64,000 bases of DNA from a bacterium (GCA_029559475.1 JAKQBN010000061.1:1-64000), one strand, 5' to 3'; shown: positions 1-9,755, numbered from the stretch's first letter. Numbers and translations are program-made. Notes: generated by a model from the letters alone, not told the origin.

Positions 1-975
1 TTCGCCTTCGCTTGATTCGTAAAACCTTTCCCACTGTATGATTTCGTCAAAGGTTATAATACCGTCAGCAGTAGGTGGCGGATTTGAAGAATATCTGGGA
101 TCATTAAATCCGTCAACTAAAGAATATGGAACAGTACCGTAATGCACATTGTCAATTGTTAAATCTTTATAATAAAACTCACTATTAACCTCATGCTGTT
201 TGTGCTGATTAGCAGCCGCGTACATATGGAAATTATATTCCCAATGCGCTTGTGCATTACTAATACCATACCAGTCAATTTCAATTGAAGGAACATCAGG
301 GATCCATTCCGGTAATACGGATTCCTCAGGTTGAGATTTATTTTCAACGGGCATATTGTCCGCAAAATAAGACTCTTGATATGATTGCGCAGCAGAACTG
401 AAAATAACATTATCAAATGTACCGTTACCAGTCAGCTCTTCTTTAAAACCACCTCCGAAGCACTGAGCCATCCAGTAAACTTTCTTGTTCGCTTTTATGC
501 TGTTGAACAAAGTTGCAAAGTCTGTATCTGAGATGCTTGTATCCATCAGATTAAGATTTGACGAACCGCTGCCGTTAGTCGTACCGTGCCCGAATGTCCA
601 CACGAAAAGAAAATCATTATCCGTTGACTTTCTTCTTAACTCCAAAGCTACAGTTTCAAGATTACTGCTTGTCGCAGCGTAATCAGTAATTGGGTATCCT
701 ACTTCGAAACCGGCATGTGTAGCTGAATAGCGTCCGGGATCGACATACCCATTTGTGCAATCTGTGCCATCAGCATAAAGGACATAGATATTGGCAGGAT
801 CGAAGCCTTTCAAATACAGCATTTCCCACATCAGATATGTATCCATCCAGAATGCTGCATACGGATCGTTTTGTGTAGGAGCTTTTGCGCCTGTTACGAG
901 AACCGCATATTTTTCTGCGGACAGTAGGCACATTGAGACTGCGATTAAAATAATCGCAAAGAGTTTCTTTAACAT
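1..975 (-). CDS. C13-like (legumain/caspase-fold) secreted cysteine peptidase, cut by window edge
   Basis: An open frame runs from ATG at 975 to the window edge without a stop, so only the N-terminal 325 codons are visible. It starts with a signal peptide (residues 1-20, MLKKLF then a hydrophobic run ending LLSA). The mature part has a clan CD cysteine-peptidase pattern: a His-Gly dyad in FGHG (His130) followed by the cysteine in AQCFGGG (Cys172). This order and spacing fit family C13. A ribosome binding site (AGGAG) lies 6 bases before the ATG. The secreted neighbours suggest an exported protease; a C-terminal sorting domain, if present, lies outside the window. Catalytic residues are assigned by motif only. 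Confidence 0.7.
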   Translation of the reverse strand, partial: MLKKLFAIILIAVSMCLLSAEKYAVLVTGAKAPTQNDPYAAFWMDTYLMWEMLYLKGFDPANIYVLYADGTDCTNGYVDPGRYSATHAGFEVGYPITDYAATSSNLETVALELRRKSTDNDFLFVWTFGHGTTNGSGSSNLNLMDTSISDTDFATLFNSIKANKKVYWMAQCFGGGFKEELTGNGTFDNVIFSSAAQSYQESYFADNMPVENKSQPEESVLPEWIPDVPSIEIDWYGISNAQAHWEYNFHMYAAANQHKQHEVNSEFYYKDLTIDNVHYGTVPYSLVDGFNDPRYSSNPPPTADGIITFDEIIQWERFYESSEGE

Positions 976-1147
976 GGTGTTTCTCCTTTTTTATGATGTT
1001 TTACATTTGAGAAACCACCTGTATAACCGTATATTACTAAAGGAGGTACAGGCGGTCACCCGTACTTGTGAAGATTAGCAGCCGTAGCTTTTCCGGGCCC
1101 ACGGCTACTTTCTTGTATAGGGTTAAATCGAATAGTACCTCCTTTTT
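976..1147 (-). promoter_or_regulatory. Structured RNA leader candidate upstream of the C13-like peptidase
   Basis: This 172-base gap holds an 11-bp perfect inverted repeat (1039-1049 with 1135-1145) enclosing a 6-bp stem (1080-1085 with 1101-1106) and, on the minus strand, a short CGG/CCG stem capped by a GUGA (GNRA) loop. Read on the minus strand it would form a multi-stem leader ending about 60 bases before the peptidase ATG. The minus-strand segment GGAAAAGCTACGGCTGCTAA resembles the 3' half of class I c-di-GMP riboswitches, but the 5' half with its GAAA hairpin is not recognisable. On the plus strand the closing stem is followed by a T run, so a terminator is an alternative reading. Confidence 0.35.
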
Positions 1148-2587
1148 TTATTTTAAATACAGCATAGATTTTGTTTGGACGATCTTCCCGTTAACGACAA
1201 GCTGATAAAAATAAATCCCGGTGTTAAAATTACTGGTGTTAAACTTTACAGTATGGAGACCTTTGTTGATTTTTTTATTGATCAATTCATCGACGAACTC
1301 ACCTTTTGTATTGTATATGTTCAGTTTAATTTCTGAATTGTCAGGCACAGAGAATGTTATTTCTGTTTCATTGTTAAAAGGATTAGGATAATTCTGATTG
1401 AGTGTTGCAGTGGCTGGTAATATCATCTCTTGTTCATTTATCCCTGAATCGATCTGTCTGGATTGAAAGTAAATGTAGTTGTAATTATCCTCCATTCGCG
1501 TTTTTCTGTATACTGTATAGAATTTACCTGCAAGATCGAAGGCAACATACGGCGAACTATAATTAAACACAGAATCGGTTTCTATAATTGATTCTCCTGC
1601 CCATAAACTATCCTTTGTATATGTGTATAATAAGCATTCATAATGTTTGGTTTCAAAAAGATGCAACCTGTCCCATCGATCCAATATCATCTGTTTATTT
1701 ACGCTTGTATTACTATTGATATGTCCTTTATTTTGCCAGAGGCTGTCAGTTTGCGATAATTCATATAAATAATTATTATTGTTATAACCTGAATTGTCAC
1801 CATAAGTAATAACAGCCTTCAAAATCCCGTCACTTGTTAATACGATGGCTGTAGCCTGAGAATATTCATTAATATAATCCATGAGATGCATGGTGCCCCA
1901 TCTTTCCCTGCTTCTGTCGTATTTCATATAAAAAGGCCGGTATTCGTCCAAAGCATAAATATAATATTCACCAACTGCGTGTATATTTTTATCAGCATCA
2001 AATGTAAAATCCTTCATATACATATTTTCATAAGCGCTTATACATGATACCGTCCAGTCAGCCGTATTTGTATCTGAAGCCTCATGATAAGCGTAATATG
2101 TCTGGGTGGGACTCCAAAATAAAACATATAATCTGTCGTTTAAATCTATCTTCATGTTTATCAGATTGTTGCAAGTGGACACTTCAACCTGATCACTCCA
2201 TTCAATTCCGTTGTATTTTTTGTAGTAAATTCTATTACTTTCAGATTCATAAACGATATGTACATTGTTTTGTGAATCGCAAACAGCTTTTGTAAAATAT
2301 AACTTCTCGGTGTTTTCAGGCGTAATGTTTACTATTTCAGTCCATGTCAATCCGCCGTTTGCTGATTTTCGAAATTCTATATGACCGCGCCAAACAAAAG
2401 GGTCTTCAGTTTCGATCCATCTTATCCAGAAGGCATAAATTACTCCGTTGCTGTCGATAGTGATCGCCGGGAATGAGTTTGTTGTCTCTGGATAATTTCC
2501 GTCTTCTGAAAGCTGGATCGGTTCGCTCCATTCGTATTGGGAGAAAAGTGAGAATGTGAGTGTAAGGATAAAAAATATGTATTTCAT
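1148..2587 (-). CDS. Secreted beta-propeller-like (BNR/sialidase-type) protein with C-terminal sorting domain
   Basis: This 479-residue exported protein has a signal peptide (MKYIFFILTLTFSLFSQ). The body has recurring short blocks of the kind seen in BNR/exo-sialidase-type propellers (for example FRKSANGGLTWTE, an Asp-box-like S-x-NGG-x-TW). The last 80 residues form a Por-type sorting domain: NQNYPNPFN, IYNTKGE, GIYFYQL, then K-rich MLYLK. It is therefore expected to be exported to the cell surface by a type IX-like system. It lies 16 bases downstream of a close paralogue. No catalytic residues can be named, so sialidase activity should not be assumed. RBS AGGAGG precedes the ATG. Confidence 0.65.
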   Translation of the reverse strand: MKYIFFILTLTFSLFSQYEWSEPIQLSEDGNYPETTNSFPAITIDSNGVIYAFWIRWIETEDPFVWRGHIEFRKSANGGLTWTEIVNITPENTEKLYFTKAVCDSQNNVHIVYESESNRIYYKKYNGIEWSDQVEVSTCNNLINMKIDLNDRLYVLFWSPTQTYYAYHEASDTNTADWTVSCISAYENMYMKDFTFDADKNIHAVGEYYIYALDEYRPFYMKYDRSRERWGTMHLMDYINEYSQATAIVLTSDGILKAVITYGDNSGYNNNNYLYELSQTDSLWQNKGHINSNTSVNKQMILDRWDRLHLFETKHYECLLYTYTKDSLWAGESIIETDSVFNYSSPYVAFDLAGKFYTVYRKTRMEDNYNYIYFQSRQIDSGINEQEMILPATATLNQNYPNPFNNETEITFSVPDNSEIKLNIYNTKGEFVDELINKKINKGLHTVKFNTSNFNTGIYFYQLVVNGKIVQTKSMLYLK

Positions 2588-2603
2588 AGAGTGCCTCCTT
2601 TTC

Positions 2604-4046
2604 CTATTTTAAATAAAGCATAGATTTTGTTTGAACGATCTTCCCGTTAACGACAAGCTGATAGAAATAAATCCCGCTGTTCAGAACATTAGCCTGAAAG
2701 TTAACTGAATGATTACCTTTGTTCAGTTTCTTATTAAGCAAACTTTCTACTATCTCGCCTTTAATATTGAAAATGTTTAATTGAATATCTGATGGTGACG
2801 AAATTGAAAAAGTTATTTCTGTTTCATTGTTAAATGGATTAGGATAATTTTGATAGAGTGTCGCAGCGGTTGGTAAAGTCGACTCAGGATCATCTATTCC
2901 TGTTTCTATCTGCCTAGACTGAAAATAAATATAATTATAAAAATTTTCAGTATTTGACTTACCGTAAACTGAATAAATAAAACGATTGTTATATAATTCG
3001 ACATCGAATGGACCATAGCTATAAATTGCAGTATCCGACTGAACAACTTCCCTTAAAAATGAACCGCTAACGTTTGTCGTATATATAATGTTAGCATTAA
3101 TGCTGAATTCATTTTCTACAAAATGAAGATGATCGTCTGAGCTGATTAACATTTCTTTCGACCTTGACATATTAGAATTTACATAACCTGCATTTTGCCA
3201 CAAGGTATCTAACAATGATTTTGTGTAAATAAAATTTTTGTTCGTATAATCATTGGTACCATAGCAGATACTGCTGAATAAATTACCATCATTTGTAAGA
3301 ACAATTGCTTGTGCGGAGGAAGCTTCTTCAATATAATCCATGAGATGCATGGTGCCCCATCTTTCCCTGCTTCTATCATATTTCATATAAAAAGGCCGGT
3401 ATTCGTCCAAAGCGTAAATATAATAATCTCCTACAGCGTGAATATTGTTATCAGCATCAAAAGTAAAATCCTTTATGTATAAACACTCATAAGCGCTTAT
3501 ACATTTTACTGTCCAGTTAGCCGTATTTGTATCTGAAGCCTCATGATATCCATAGTATGTCTGGGTAGGACTCCACATTACTGCATATAACCTGTCGTTT
3601 GAATCTATTTTTAAATTCAAACCATTATTACAATAATAAACTTCAACCTGATCACTCCATTCAATTCCGTTGTATTTTTTGTAGTAAATTCTGTTACTTT
3701 CAGACACATAAACGATATGTATATTATTTTGTGAATCGCATACAGCTTTTGTATCATACAATTTTTCGGTGTTTTCAGGCGTAATGTTTATTGTTTCAGT
3801 CCAAGACAATCCGCCGTCTGCTGATTTTCGAAATTCGACATGTCCGCGCCAAACAAAAGGGTCTTCAGTTTCGATCCATCTTATCCAGAAGGCGTATATA
3901 ACACCGTTGTTATCGACAGTGATCGCCGGGCCTGAATTTGTAGTTGCAGGATAATTTCCGTCTTCTGATAGCTGGATCGGTGTGCTCCAATCGTATTGGG
4001 CGAAAAGAGAAAATGTGAGTGTAAGGATAAATAATATGTATTTCAT
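2604..4046 (-). CDS. Secreted beta-propeller-like protein, tandem paralogue of the adjacent gene
   Basis: This 480-residue paralogue of the next gene downstream has the same architecture: signal peptide, propeller-like repeats and a C-terminal sorting domain with NYPNPFN. The first 245 residues or so and the last 30 are nearly identical between the two copies, while residues of about 250-380 are strongly diverged, giving a mosaic pattern. The gene is followed after 16 bases by its paralogue, so the two are probably co-transcribed. The start has an AGGAGGT ribosome binding site. The function is unknown; extracellular binding of a polymer or partner is inference from the fold type. Confidence 0.65.
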   Translation of the reverse strand: MKYILFILTLTFSLFAQYDWSTPIQLSEDGNYPATTNSGPAITVDNNGVIYAFWIRWIETEDPFVWRGHVEFRKSADGGLSWTETINITPENTEKLYDTKAVCDSQNNIHIVYVSESNRIYYKKYNGIEWSDQVEVYYCNNGLNLKIDSNDRLYAVMWSPTQTYYGYHEASDTNTANWTVKCISAYECLYIKDFTFDADNNIHAVGDYYIYALDEYRPFYMKYDRSRERWGTMHLMDYIEEASSAQAIVLTNDGNLFSSICYGTNDYTNKNFIYTKSLLDTLWQNAGYVNSNMSRSKEMLISSDDHLHFVENEFSINANIIYTTNVSGSFLREVVQSDTAIYSYGPFDVELYNNRFIYSVYGKSNTENFYNYIYFQSRQIETGIDDPESTLPTAATLYQNYPNPFNNETEITFSISSPSDIQLNIFNIKGEIVESLLNKKLNKGNHSVNFQANVLNSGIYFYQLVVNGKIVQTKSMLYLK

Positions 4047-4123
4047 AGAGTACCTCCTATTTTTATTTTAAATAATAACCTGTGCTAACATTCCACTTAT
4101 ATCCCAGCCTGTTTCAAATAATT

Positions 4124-5767
4124 TTATCTATCTGAGCTATAATATAATAATAACAGATGAAAAAACAAAGAATTATATTTTTCTTTCAATGATTTTCGTT
4201 TATTTATCTTCGCTAATATCTCGTAACTGTCAATAGTTCCGTCATATAATTTATCTAACTTAGTTTCTGAAGCAATTAATAGTTCCGCTGTATCTCTGTA
4301 ATTGTCGTTCTTTTGTTCTTTGAGATAGAATATTGTTCGTTTCAAATTATACTCAGCCATATGCAGCCTGCCTGATGTCTGACAGTTACATGCGTAAAGG
4401 TAGCGGCTTTTTCCGGCATGATAATAGTCTTTCAAATCTTCTGCGAGTCTGATCGATCTTCTCAGACAGGCGGACGATCTTTTTCTGTCTCCTCTTCTTA
4501 AAAAAATATCCGCAAGCATCATGAGCGCATGAAGTTCATAAAATTTGCTTTTAACTTTCACTGCATCTGAAACAAGTATATTAAGACATTTAACGGCTTT
4601 TAATAATTCGCGATTTCTGTACTCTATATGAGCTAAATAAAGATATATCGACATTTCTGTTTCTTTAGTGCTGTACTTGAGTGAAGCGCTCAGGCACCGT
4701 GTCAACAGTTGTTCGGCACGTTTAAGATCATTGAGCATAAAGTAATGCACGCCTTTTTTATGATCAAGCCTGAACTTAATGCTTTCATTACCGGTTTTTT
4801 CAGAATAATCCTTTAACCGGCGGTAAATATCATCTATTGTTCTGCTGTCGTAATATTTGTAATAAACATAAACATTAAAAAGGTTTTCGAGCGAATTATA
4901 GTATTCTCTGACATTACTGTTCGTATTATTATATTCTGCTGCTTCGGTCATTTTTTTAATATAGCTGTCATAATCACCACGAAGGTAATTGTGGACCTGC
5001 ATAATATTCATGCAGTATCCTATTACATTTCTGTCGTGAGTTTCATTAGCAGATTTCATACAGCTGCAGGAATACTCTTCAGCCTTTGTGTAATCTTTTT
5101 CAATTACTGTTAGGCTGTACATTGCTCTAAAATACATATACTGTAATAAAGGATCATCAGTCTCTTTTACAACAGCCGCAGACATTTCAAGGTACTTCTT
5201 CGCTTTTGCAGTATTTAATTGCACTGAGTATATAAGGCTGATATAATAATTGATCTCTGATGCGGTGTTCTTTTCGTAATCTCTTTTACAGAATGCCAGA
5301 GCAGTTTTAAAATACTGTAACGCTGCCAGATAATCAGCCGCATAATAACAACTCAATCCTTTTGATAACAGCTTTTCTGGATCTTTGATTTCTGTTTCAA
5401 GTTGTTCCTTTGATATTTCATTGCTTTTAATCTGACCACTTGCAGTTTTCAGCCTTACAGATAATAATGATATGCTGCACTTAAGCTTGAACTTCTCACG
5501 GAGCCGTGTTAAAGTTATTTCAGGATGCGAATCTTTGAATTCTTTTAATTTTGCTAGCAGACCGGAACTGATCTTTTGTTCCTCAGTACCGTAGCTCTTT
5601 CTGTTTAGACCTGCTTCTCCGTGCTTTCTATATTGTTCAAGCCAGCGGCCTATAGAATTCCGCGGGACATTATATACTGCCGAAGCTTTTTTTATATTCG
5701 TCTGCAGCGCGTAATCGCAGATTTCGGTTTTTAATTCTGCAGGGTATTTATAATTCTTTTTAACCAT
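4124..5767 (-). CDS. HTH-TPR protein: transposase-type helix-turn-helix fused to tetratricopeptide repeats
   Basis: Residues 1-60 form a homeodomain-like helix-turn-helix of the kind found at the N-terminus of IS3/IS630 transposases (ASAVYNVPRNSIGRWLEQYRKHG). Residues of about 130-500 consist of helical TPR-like repeats (LSCYYAADYLAALQYFKTAL; KDYTKAEEYS; NDLKRAEQLL; SGRLHMAEYN). No transposase catalytic domain is present. The arrangement suggests a regulator that binds DNA and senses a protein partner. It lies between two secreted-protein transcription units read in the same direction. No good Shine-Dalgarno is seen before the ATG. The upstream 107-base gap is AT-rich and could hold its promoter. 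The role is inference. Confidence 0.6.
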   Translation of the reverse strand: MVKKNYKYPAELKTEICDYALQTNIKKASAVYNVPRNSIGRWLEQYRKHGEAGLNRKSYGTEEQKISSGLLAKLKEFKDSHPEITLTRLREKFKLKCSISLLSVRLKTASGQIKSNEISKEQLETEIKDPEKLLSKGLSCYYAADYLAALQYFKTALAFCKRDYEKNTASEINYYISLIYSVQLNTAKAKKYLEMSAAVVKETDDPLLQYMYFRAMYSLTVIEKDYTKAEEYSCSCMKSANETHDRNVIGYCMNIMQVHNYLRGDYDSYIKKMTEAAEYNNTNSNVREYYNSLENLFNVYVYYKYYDSRTIDDIYRRLKDYSEKTGNESIKFRLDHKKGVHYFMLNDLKRAEQLLTRCLSASLKYSTKETEMSIYLYLAHIEYRNRELLKAVKCLNILVSDAVKVKSKFYELHALMMLADIFLRRGDRKRSSACLRRSIRLAEDLKDYYHAGKSRYLYACNCQTSGRLHMAEYNLKRTIFYLKEQKNDNYRDTAELLIASETKLDKLYDGTIDSYEILAKINKRKSLKEKYNSLFFHLLLLYYSSDR

Positions 5768-5874
5768 ACTACAATATGGAATATAAAAAATAAAATATGT
5801 ATTTGAAATAAACTAAAATATATTTTAATCGATTTTATGAAGTTCTGAAATAATACTTCATATATCCATAATAA

Positions 5875-8800
5875 CTATTTCATCAGAACGAACTTTTTCG
5901 TAACCGAAATACCATCTGTTTCGAGCGTATAATAATACACTCCCGAATTCAACCTGCTTCCGTCGAATTCGACAGAATGTATTCCCGCAACCATTGTACC
6001 TTTGGTAAGCTCGGATACAAGCTGTCCGCTTACGTTGTAAACGCGCAGGTTTACATCTCCGGCTTCCTGTATTGCGAACCTGATCTGGGTAACAGGATTG
6101 AACGGGTTCGGATAGTTCTGGTAAAGTACCGCCGTTTCTGGAATCAGATCATCATTGCTGTTAATTCCTGTTGTAGATATTCCGGTAGCAAGGACATTGT
6201 CGATCCATACACAGTTGCTTCCGAATCCCATGCTTGCGTCTCTTGAAAAGATCCATTTGAACTCATGCGCTCCTTCAACAACCCCGTATTCAACCTTCGT
6301 CCAGTCTGAATTCCCGCTCCATGATTTTATCAGGCTGCCGTCGATATAGAATGAAAGTTTATCGTAGCCGGTTTCTGATGAAATTTTTCTATAGAAAGCC
6401 AGATTTCCGTCTACAATAAAAGTAAGCGTTAGTGATAGCTCGGAGCTCTGCCCGTCCCCGACCGGCCCTGAACACGCACTATAGCTTCCTTCATAGACTA
6501 CAGTACTGTCGGCTATCCAGTTCACATCGCCGGACAGCGCCCATCCGTTCTTTGTAAAATCCCCGCTTTCGAATCCGTCCGTGAGACCGACAACAACATC
6601 ATAATCGTATTCAAGTTTTTGTCCCGAACCGGATACGGCCGTCATTTTATATCTGATAAAAGATGAATTCGGGATATTATCGCTGTAATAACACTCGAGC
6701 TGCACATCCGAGAATGACCCTGCCTCAATGCTGTCTATTTTCACCGGATCTGTTATTGTAACATCGAATCCGGTCAGCTGATCAATTGAAACGTTCAGAT
6801 CGTAAACAGGCGCGTGTCCTTTATTCTCTATCCTGAAGATCACCGGCTGAGTCTGCCCCTGAAGAGCTGACTGCTGATTAAAGGAGTGGGATGAAGATAG
6901 AACAGGCGAACAGGCTCTCAGATAAATATCCGAACCGTAAGATCTTTTCGAATAAGTATCGGTCATCTCTATATGCAACTTTATGTTTTCCTGATCCGGC
7001 ACAAGAGGGTCAATGCTGAATGATATTTCATTGTTTAACCATGAACCGTCTGATAGAATCGTCAAATCCGAATACGAGCAGCTGTCATTTATAAAAGAAA
7101 TGTATGGGCTTTCGCAAATTGCTTTTAATGTAATTCCCGAACTGCTTTCAAGACCTATGTTCTTTATATTCAGGTTCATTACCGATTCGGTTCCGTAATA
7201 AGCCGAGCTGAACGAATAGCTGTTCACTTTCAGGTAAGGTCCTTCCGGCGGATGCACATTAACAGCTGTCTGTTTCGTCTCAAGATTGAATCCTGTTACG
7301 GTGATTATCACTTCTCCGTCCGGGATCGAATGATAAATAGTCGCATCACCGTTCGCGTCTGTAACTGCAGAAAAATTCACTCCGTTCTGTGAAAGCGTAA
7401 CCCTAGCGCCGGCAACAGGCGAACCTCCCGATAATATTCTTGTAGAATAAGCTTCCGGAAATACTGCGTTATTCGTATTTTCTATTAGCTCCGGAGTATC
7501 TGTTCTGACTTGAAGCGACGCATCTCCGAATACCGTCCATGTTTGAATAGTTTCCTGCGCATCTTTGTCGCTGTAGCCTTCAGCCAACATAAGAACGCAT
7601 CCGTTGAGAGCTACGGAACCGAACGTTGTCCTCTGATCTGATTTAGTAGTATTAGTTCCGTTTCCGGGATTTGCTGAATAATCATATCCGCCTGTCAGAA
7701 TATCGTTCATATAGTCCTGACCTTTCATCGGCGGAACCCATGCCTGATTGATAGTCGACATAAGAGTAGCTGCCGCTCCTCCGCCGGATTTTCTGAGCCA
7801 TGCCTCTGCAAAACAGGTTCCAGAATGGAATGCGCCGTTCACGCAGGCGACTGAGAAAATGACCGGAAGTTTTAATCCGTTTGTCGAGTTGTTAACATTT
7901 GTCGAACTGTAGGAACTTGTTACCCAGAATGTTTCGGCACCGTGACCGCAGTAATTGATTATTCCGAGCCCCGAGTTGACGAAATTCGCCACCTGCGAAG
8001 CGGAAGCTGAAGTTCCGTACTGTTCATTCACAGTCGAATATGTAGTCGGAAGAAGTTTATTTTCCTTTATTATATCGATATGATCATAATCTATCTCTCC
8101 ATCGTCTCCGATCCCGCTTCCTTCGTTCGATCCTATTCCCAAACCGTACTTATACCAAGTTGCGGTCAGATCAGGATCTCTTTCGTAGGCTATAGTTTTA
8201 TTAACCATTGTAGTTACGTCGGAATTCGAACCGGCGGAAAATCTTCCGATAATGATCTCGGGATATATATCGGTCCCGGCAACGCATCCCAGCATCGGAT
8301 CCATAGGCGCGTTCTGCTCGGTTCCGAGATCGCTCTTTATATCCGACCAGTCTCCGACAAGCTGTACATAAAGTATTTCCGGATTCGAGACGTAAGCACC
8401 GGCTATTAAAGACTTTACATTCGTAAGAGCTGCGACGACAGACTTCGTCACTTTGAAACCACGCTGTCTTTTCCAGTCTATGTAAGGCTGGATCACGGAA
8501 CTGTCTCTCGGGGTGCAGATAACTAGAATATCGCCCTCTTCCCCGATCTGATGAGCAAATTTCGGTTCTTTATAATTAATGAATAGAGATCTGTATATGC
8601 CCGACATCGTACGGGTTAAGTTTTGCGGTTTAATTGTAAGAGGATTTGATGATGCCCCTTTATTTTCTGAATAATTAATTTTTATGCTTTTATATACTCT
8701 GAGAATTCTCTTTTCTGAATTATATGCGAAAGGGTATGCAGAAACATTAACGCCCCTTATATCTCTGAATATATAAGGATCGGAATGATCGTAAATGTAT

Positions 8801-9231
8801 GAAGGATACATTTCATCTTTTACTGATGCCGGGTCGGTTTCGTAAGGTATTCTGTCCGGATCCTGATCTCTGTATATTACGCCTCTGGAAGGCAGGAGCG
8901 GATGATCAAGCTTTAATTCTGTATAATCCCCGTATTCCGCAGATAAAACCGCGTCATTCTTATCTCCGATTTGAACAGCCGCGCTTATCCTGGGGATCTC
9001 CGCGAAACCTTTTTTATTTAATACTGAGCTGCCGTCAAAAACGATCCTTGAAAAATACTGCCCGTTTTTAAAAACTGTTTCCGTTTTGAAATCATTTACG
9101 ATAAATAATATTTCGCCGGCATTTATAGAATTCTGTTTGTGCGACACTGAAAAATCTGCCGATAACAGAAACTCTGCAGAACCGGACATCAGTATCGTGG
9201 CCATTATGATCGTTCTTGTTAAAATATTCAT
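5875..9231 (-). CDS. Gingipain-like C25 cysteine protease with C-terminal sorting domain
   Basis: This 1118-residue secreted protease is read from the ATG at 9231, chosen because GGAG lies 7 bases upstream and it gives a clean signal peptide (MNILTRT...); an in-frame ATG at 9273 would add 14 residues. Order of parts: C25 propeptide (to about 210), caspase-fold C25 domain with catalytic His in NYCGHG (about 430) and Cys in VACVNGAF (about 463), a carboxypeptidase-regulatory-like Ig domain (about 590-660), further Ig-like domains, a carbohydrate-binding-like jelly roll (FESGDF start, about 880-1010), and a sorting domain with NYPNPFNP ending in KKFVLMK. Gingipains are surface proteases exported by the type IX system. 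Known family features support the call strongly. Confidence 0.88.
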   Translation of the reverse strand: MNILTRTIIMATILMSGSAEFLLSADFSVSHKQNSINAGEILFIVNDFKTETVFKNGQYFSRIVFDGSSVLNKKGFAEIPRISAAVQIGDKNDAVLSAEYGDYTELKLDHPLLPSRGVIYRDQDPDRIPYETDPASVKDEMYPSYIYDHSDPYIFRDIRGVNVSAYPFAYNSEKRILRVYKSIKINYSENKGASSNPLTIKPQNLTRTMSGIYRSLFINYKEPKFAHQIGEEGDILVICTPRDSSVIQPYIDWKRQRGFKVTKSVVAALTNVKSLIAGAYVSNPEILYVQLVGDWSDIKSDLGTEQNAPMDPMLGCVAGTDIYPEIIIGRFSAGSNSDVTTMVNKTIAYERDPDLTATWYKYGLGIGSNEGSGIGDDGEIDYDHIDIIKENKLLPTTYSTVNEQYGTSASASQVANFVNSGLGIINYCGHGAETFWVTSSYSSTNVNNSTNGLKLPVIFSVACVNGAFHSGTCFAEAWLRKSGGGAAATLMSTINQAWVPPMKGQDYMNDILTGGYDYSANPGNGTNTTKSDQRTTFGSVALNGCVLMLAEGYSDKDAQETIQTWTVFGDASLQVRTDTPELIENTNNAVFPEAYSTRILSGGSPVAGARVTLSQNGVNFSAVTDANGDATIYHSIPDGEVIITVTGFNLETKQTAVNVHPPEGPYLKVNSYSFSSAYYGTESVMNLNIKNIGLESSSGITLKAICESPYISFINDSCSYSDLTILSDGSWLNNEISFSIDPLVPDQENIKLHIEMTDTYSKRSYGSDIYLRACSPVLSSSHSFNQQSALQGQTQPVIFRIENKGHAPVYDLNVSIDQLTGFDVTITDPVKIDSIEAGSFSDVQLECYYSDNIPNSSFIRYKMTAVSGSGQKLEYDYDVVVGLTDGFESGDFTKNGWALSGDVNWIADSTVVYEGSYSACSGPVGDGQSSELSLTLTFIVDGNLAFYRKISSETGYDKLSFYIDGSLIKSWSGNSDWTKVEYGVVEGAHEFKWIFSRDASMGFGSNCVWIDNVLATGISTTGINSNDDLIPETAVLYQNYPNPFNPVTQIRFAIQEAGDVNLRVYNVSGQLVSELTKGTMVAGIHSVEFDGSRLNSGVYYYTLETDGISVTKKFVLMK

Positions 9232-9342
9232 CTTTGACTCCGAAAATTTGGCATAAAAGTAATTCATAAGCATTTAAAAATCAATGCTGAATATCATCTT
9301 TGCTATATACTTTTAACCGGTAGAATATAAAGGATAAATTTC

Positions 9343-9371
9343 TTGACTTCAAAAAACTCAAAGTTTATATT
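9343..9371 (+). promoter_or_regulatory. Promoter of acpP-fabF-rnc
   Basis: TTGACT (9343-9348), a 17-base spacer and TATATT (9366-9371) form a near-consensus sigma-70-type promoter. It lies 41 bases before the acpP ATG in the gap between the divergent C25 protease and acpP. A GGAG ribosome binding site follows at 9403-9406. Confidence 0.8.
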
Positions 9372-9412
9372 TCCGGTCTACTGATAATTAACAAAAACCA
9401 AAGGAGATAGAA

Positions 9413-9649
9413 ATGTCAGTTGAACAGAAAGTCAAAGAAATCATAATGGACGAACTCGGTGTAGATGAAGCTGCGGTAGTTCCTGAAGCATCTTTTATAA
9501 ATGATCTCGGCGCAGATTCGCTCGCTACTGTTGAACTCGTTATGAAATTCGAAGACGAATTTGACATAAAGATCGAAGAAGAAGAAGCAGAAAAGATCAC
9601 TACTGTTGGTTCAGCGATCGATTTCATAAAAAAACAGCTCGGTGAGTAA
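9413..9649 (+). CDS. acpP: Acyl carrier protein
   Basis: This 78-residue acidic protein carries the fatty-acid chain on a phosphopantetheine arm during type II fatty acid synthesis in the cytoplasm. The attachment serine lies in the family motif [10 protein letters not shown] at about residue 36. Length and composition are typical. It is first in an acpP-fabF-rnc gene order common in bacteria, and it has its own strong promoter. A hairpin with a T run follows the stop, so it is probably transcribed in excess of fabF. Confidence 0.97.
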   Translation: MSVEQKVKEIIMDELGVDEAAVVPEASFINDLGADSLATVELVMKFEDEFDIKIEEEEAEKITTVGSAIDFIKKQLGE

Positions 9650-9676
9650 ATCACGTCTGATTGAATAAATATAAGG

Positions 9677-9706
9677 AATAAGGGAAAGTATTTTCCCTTA
9701 TTTTTT
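9677..9706 (+). terminator. Intrinsic terminator or attenuator between acpP and fabF
   Basis: AATAAGGGAAA and its complement TTTCCCTTATT form an 11-bp stem around a short loop, followed by a T run. It lies 27 bases after the acpP stop and 50 before fabF. Partial read-through would give high acpP and lower fabF/rnc expression, which is inference. Confidence 0.75.
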
Positions 9707-9755
9707 ATAGAATAATACTGGCGAATTAAAAAATACAAAAAAAAGTTGGATTATT

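Noticed and set aside
2044-2295. Plus-strand frames inside the two propeller-like paralogues (also 3599-3954)
   Set aside because: They mirror each other because the genes are duplicates; both are antisense shadows.
9388-9738. 116-residue minus-strand frame over acpP
   Set aside because: It is the antisense shadow of acpP; its serine-rich sequence comes from the glutamate codons of acpP read backwards.
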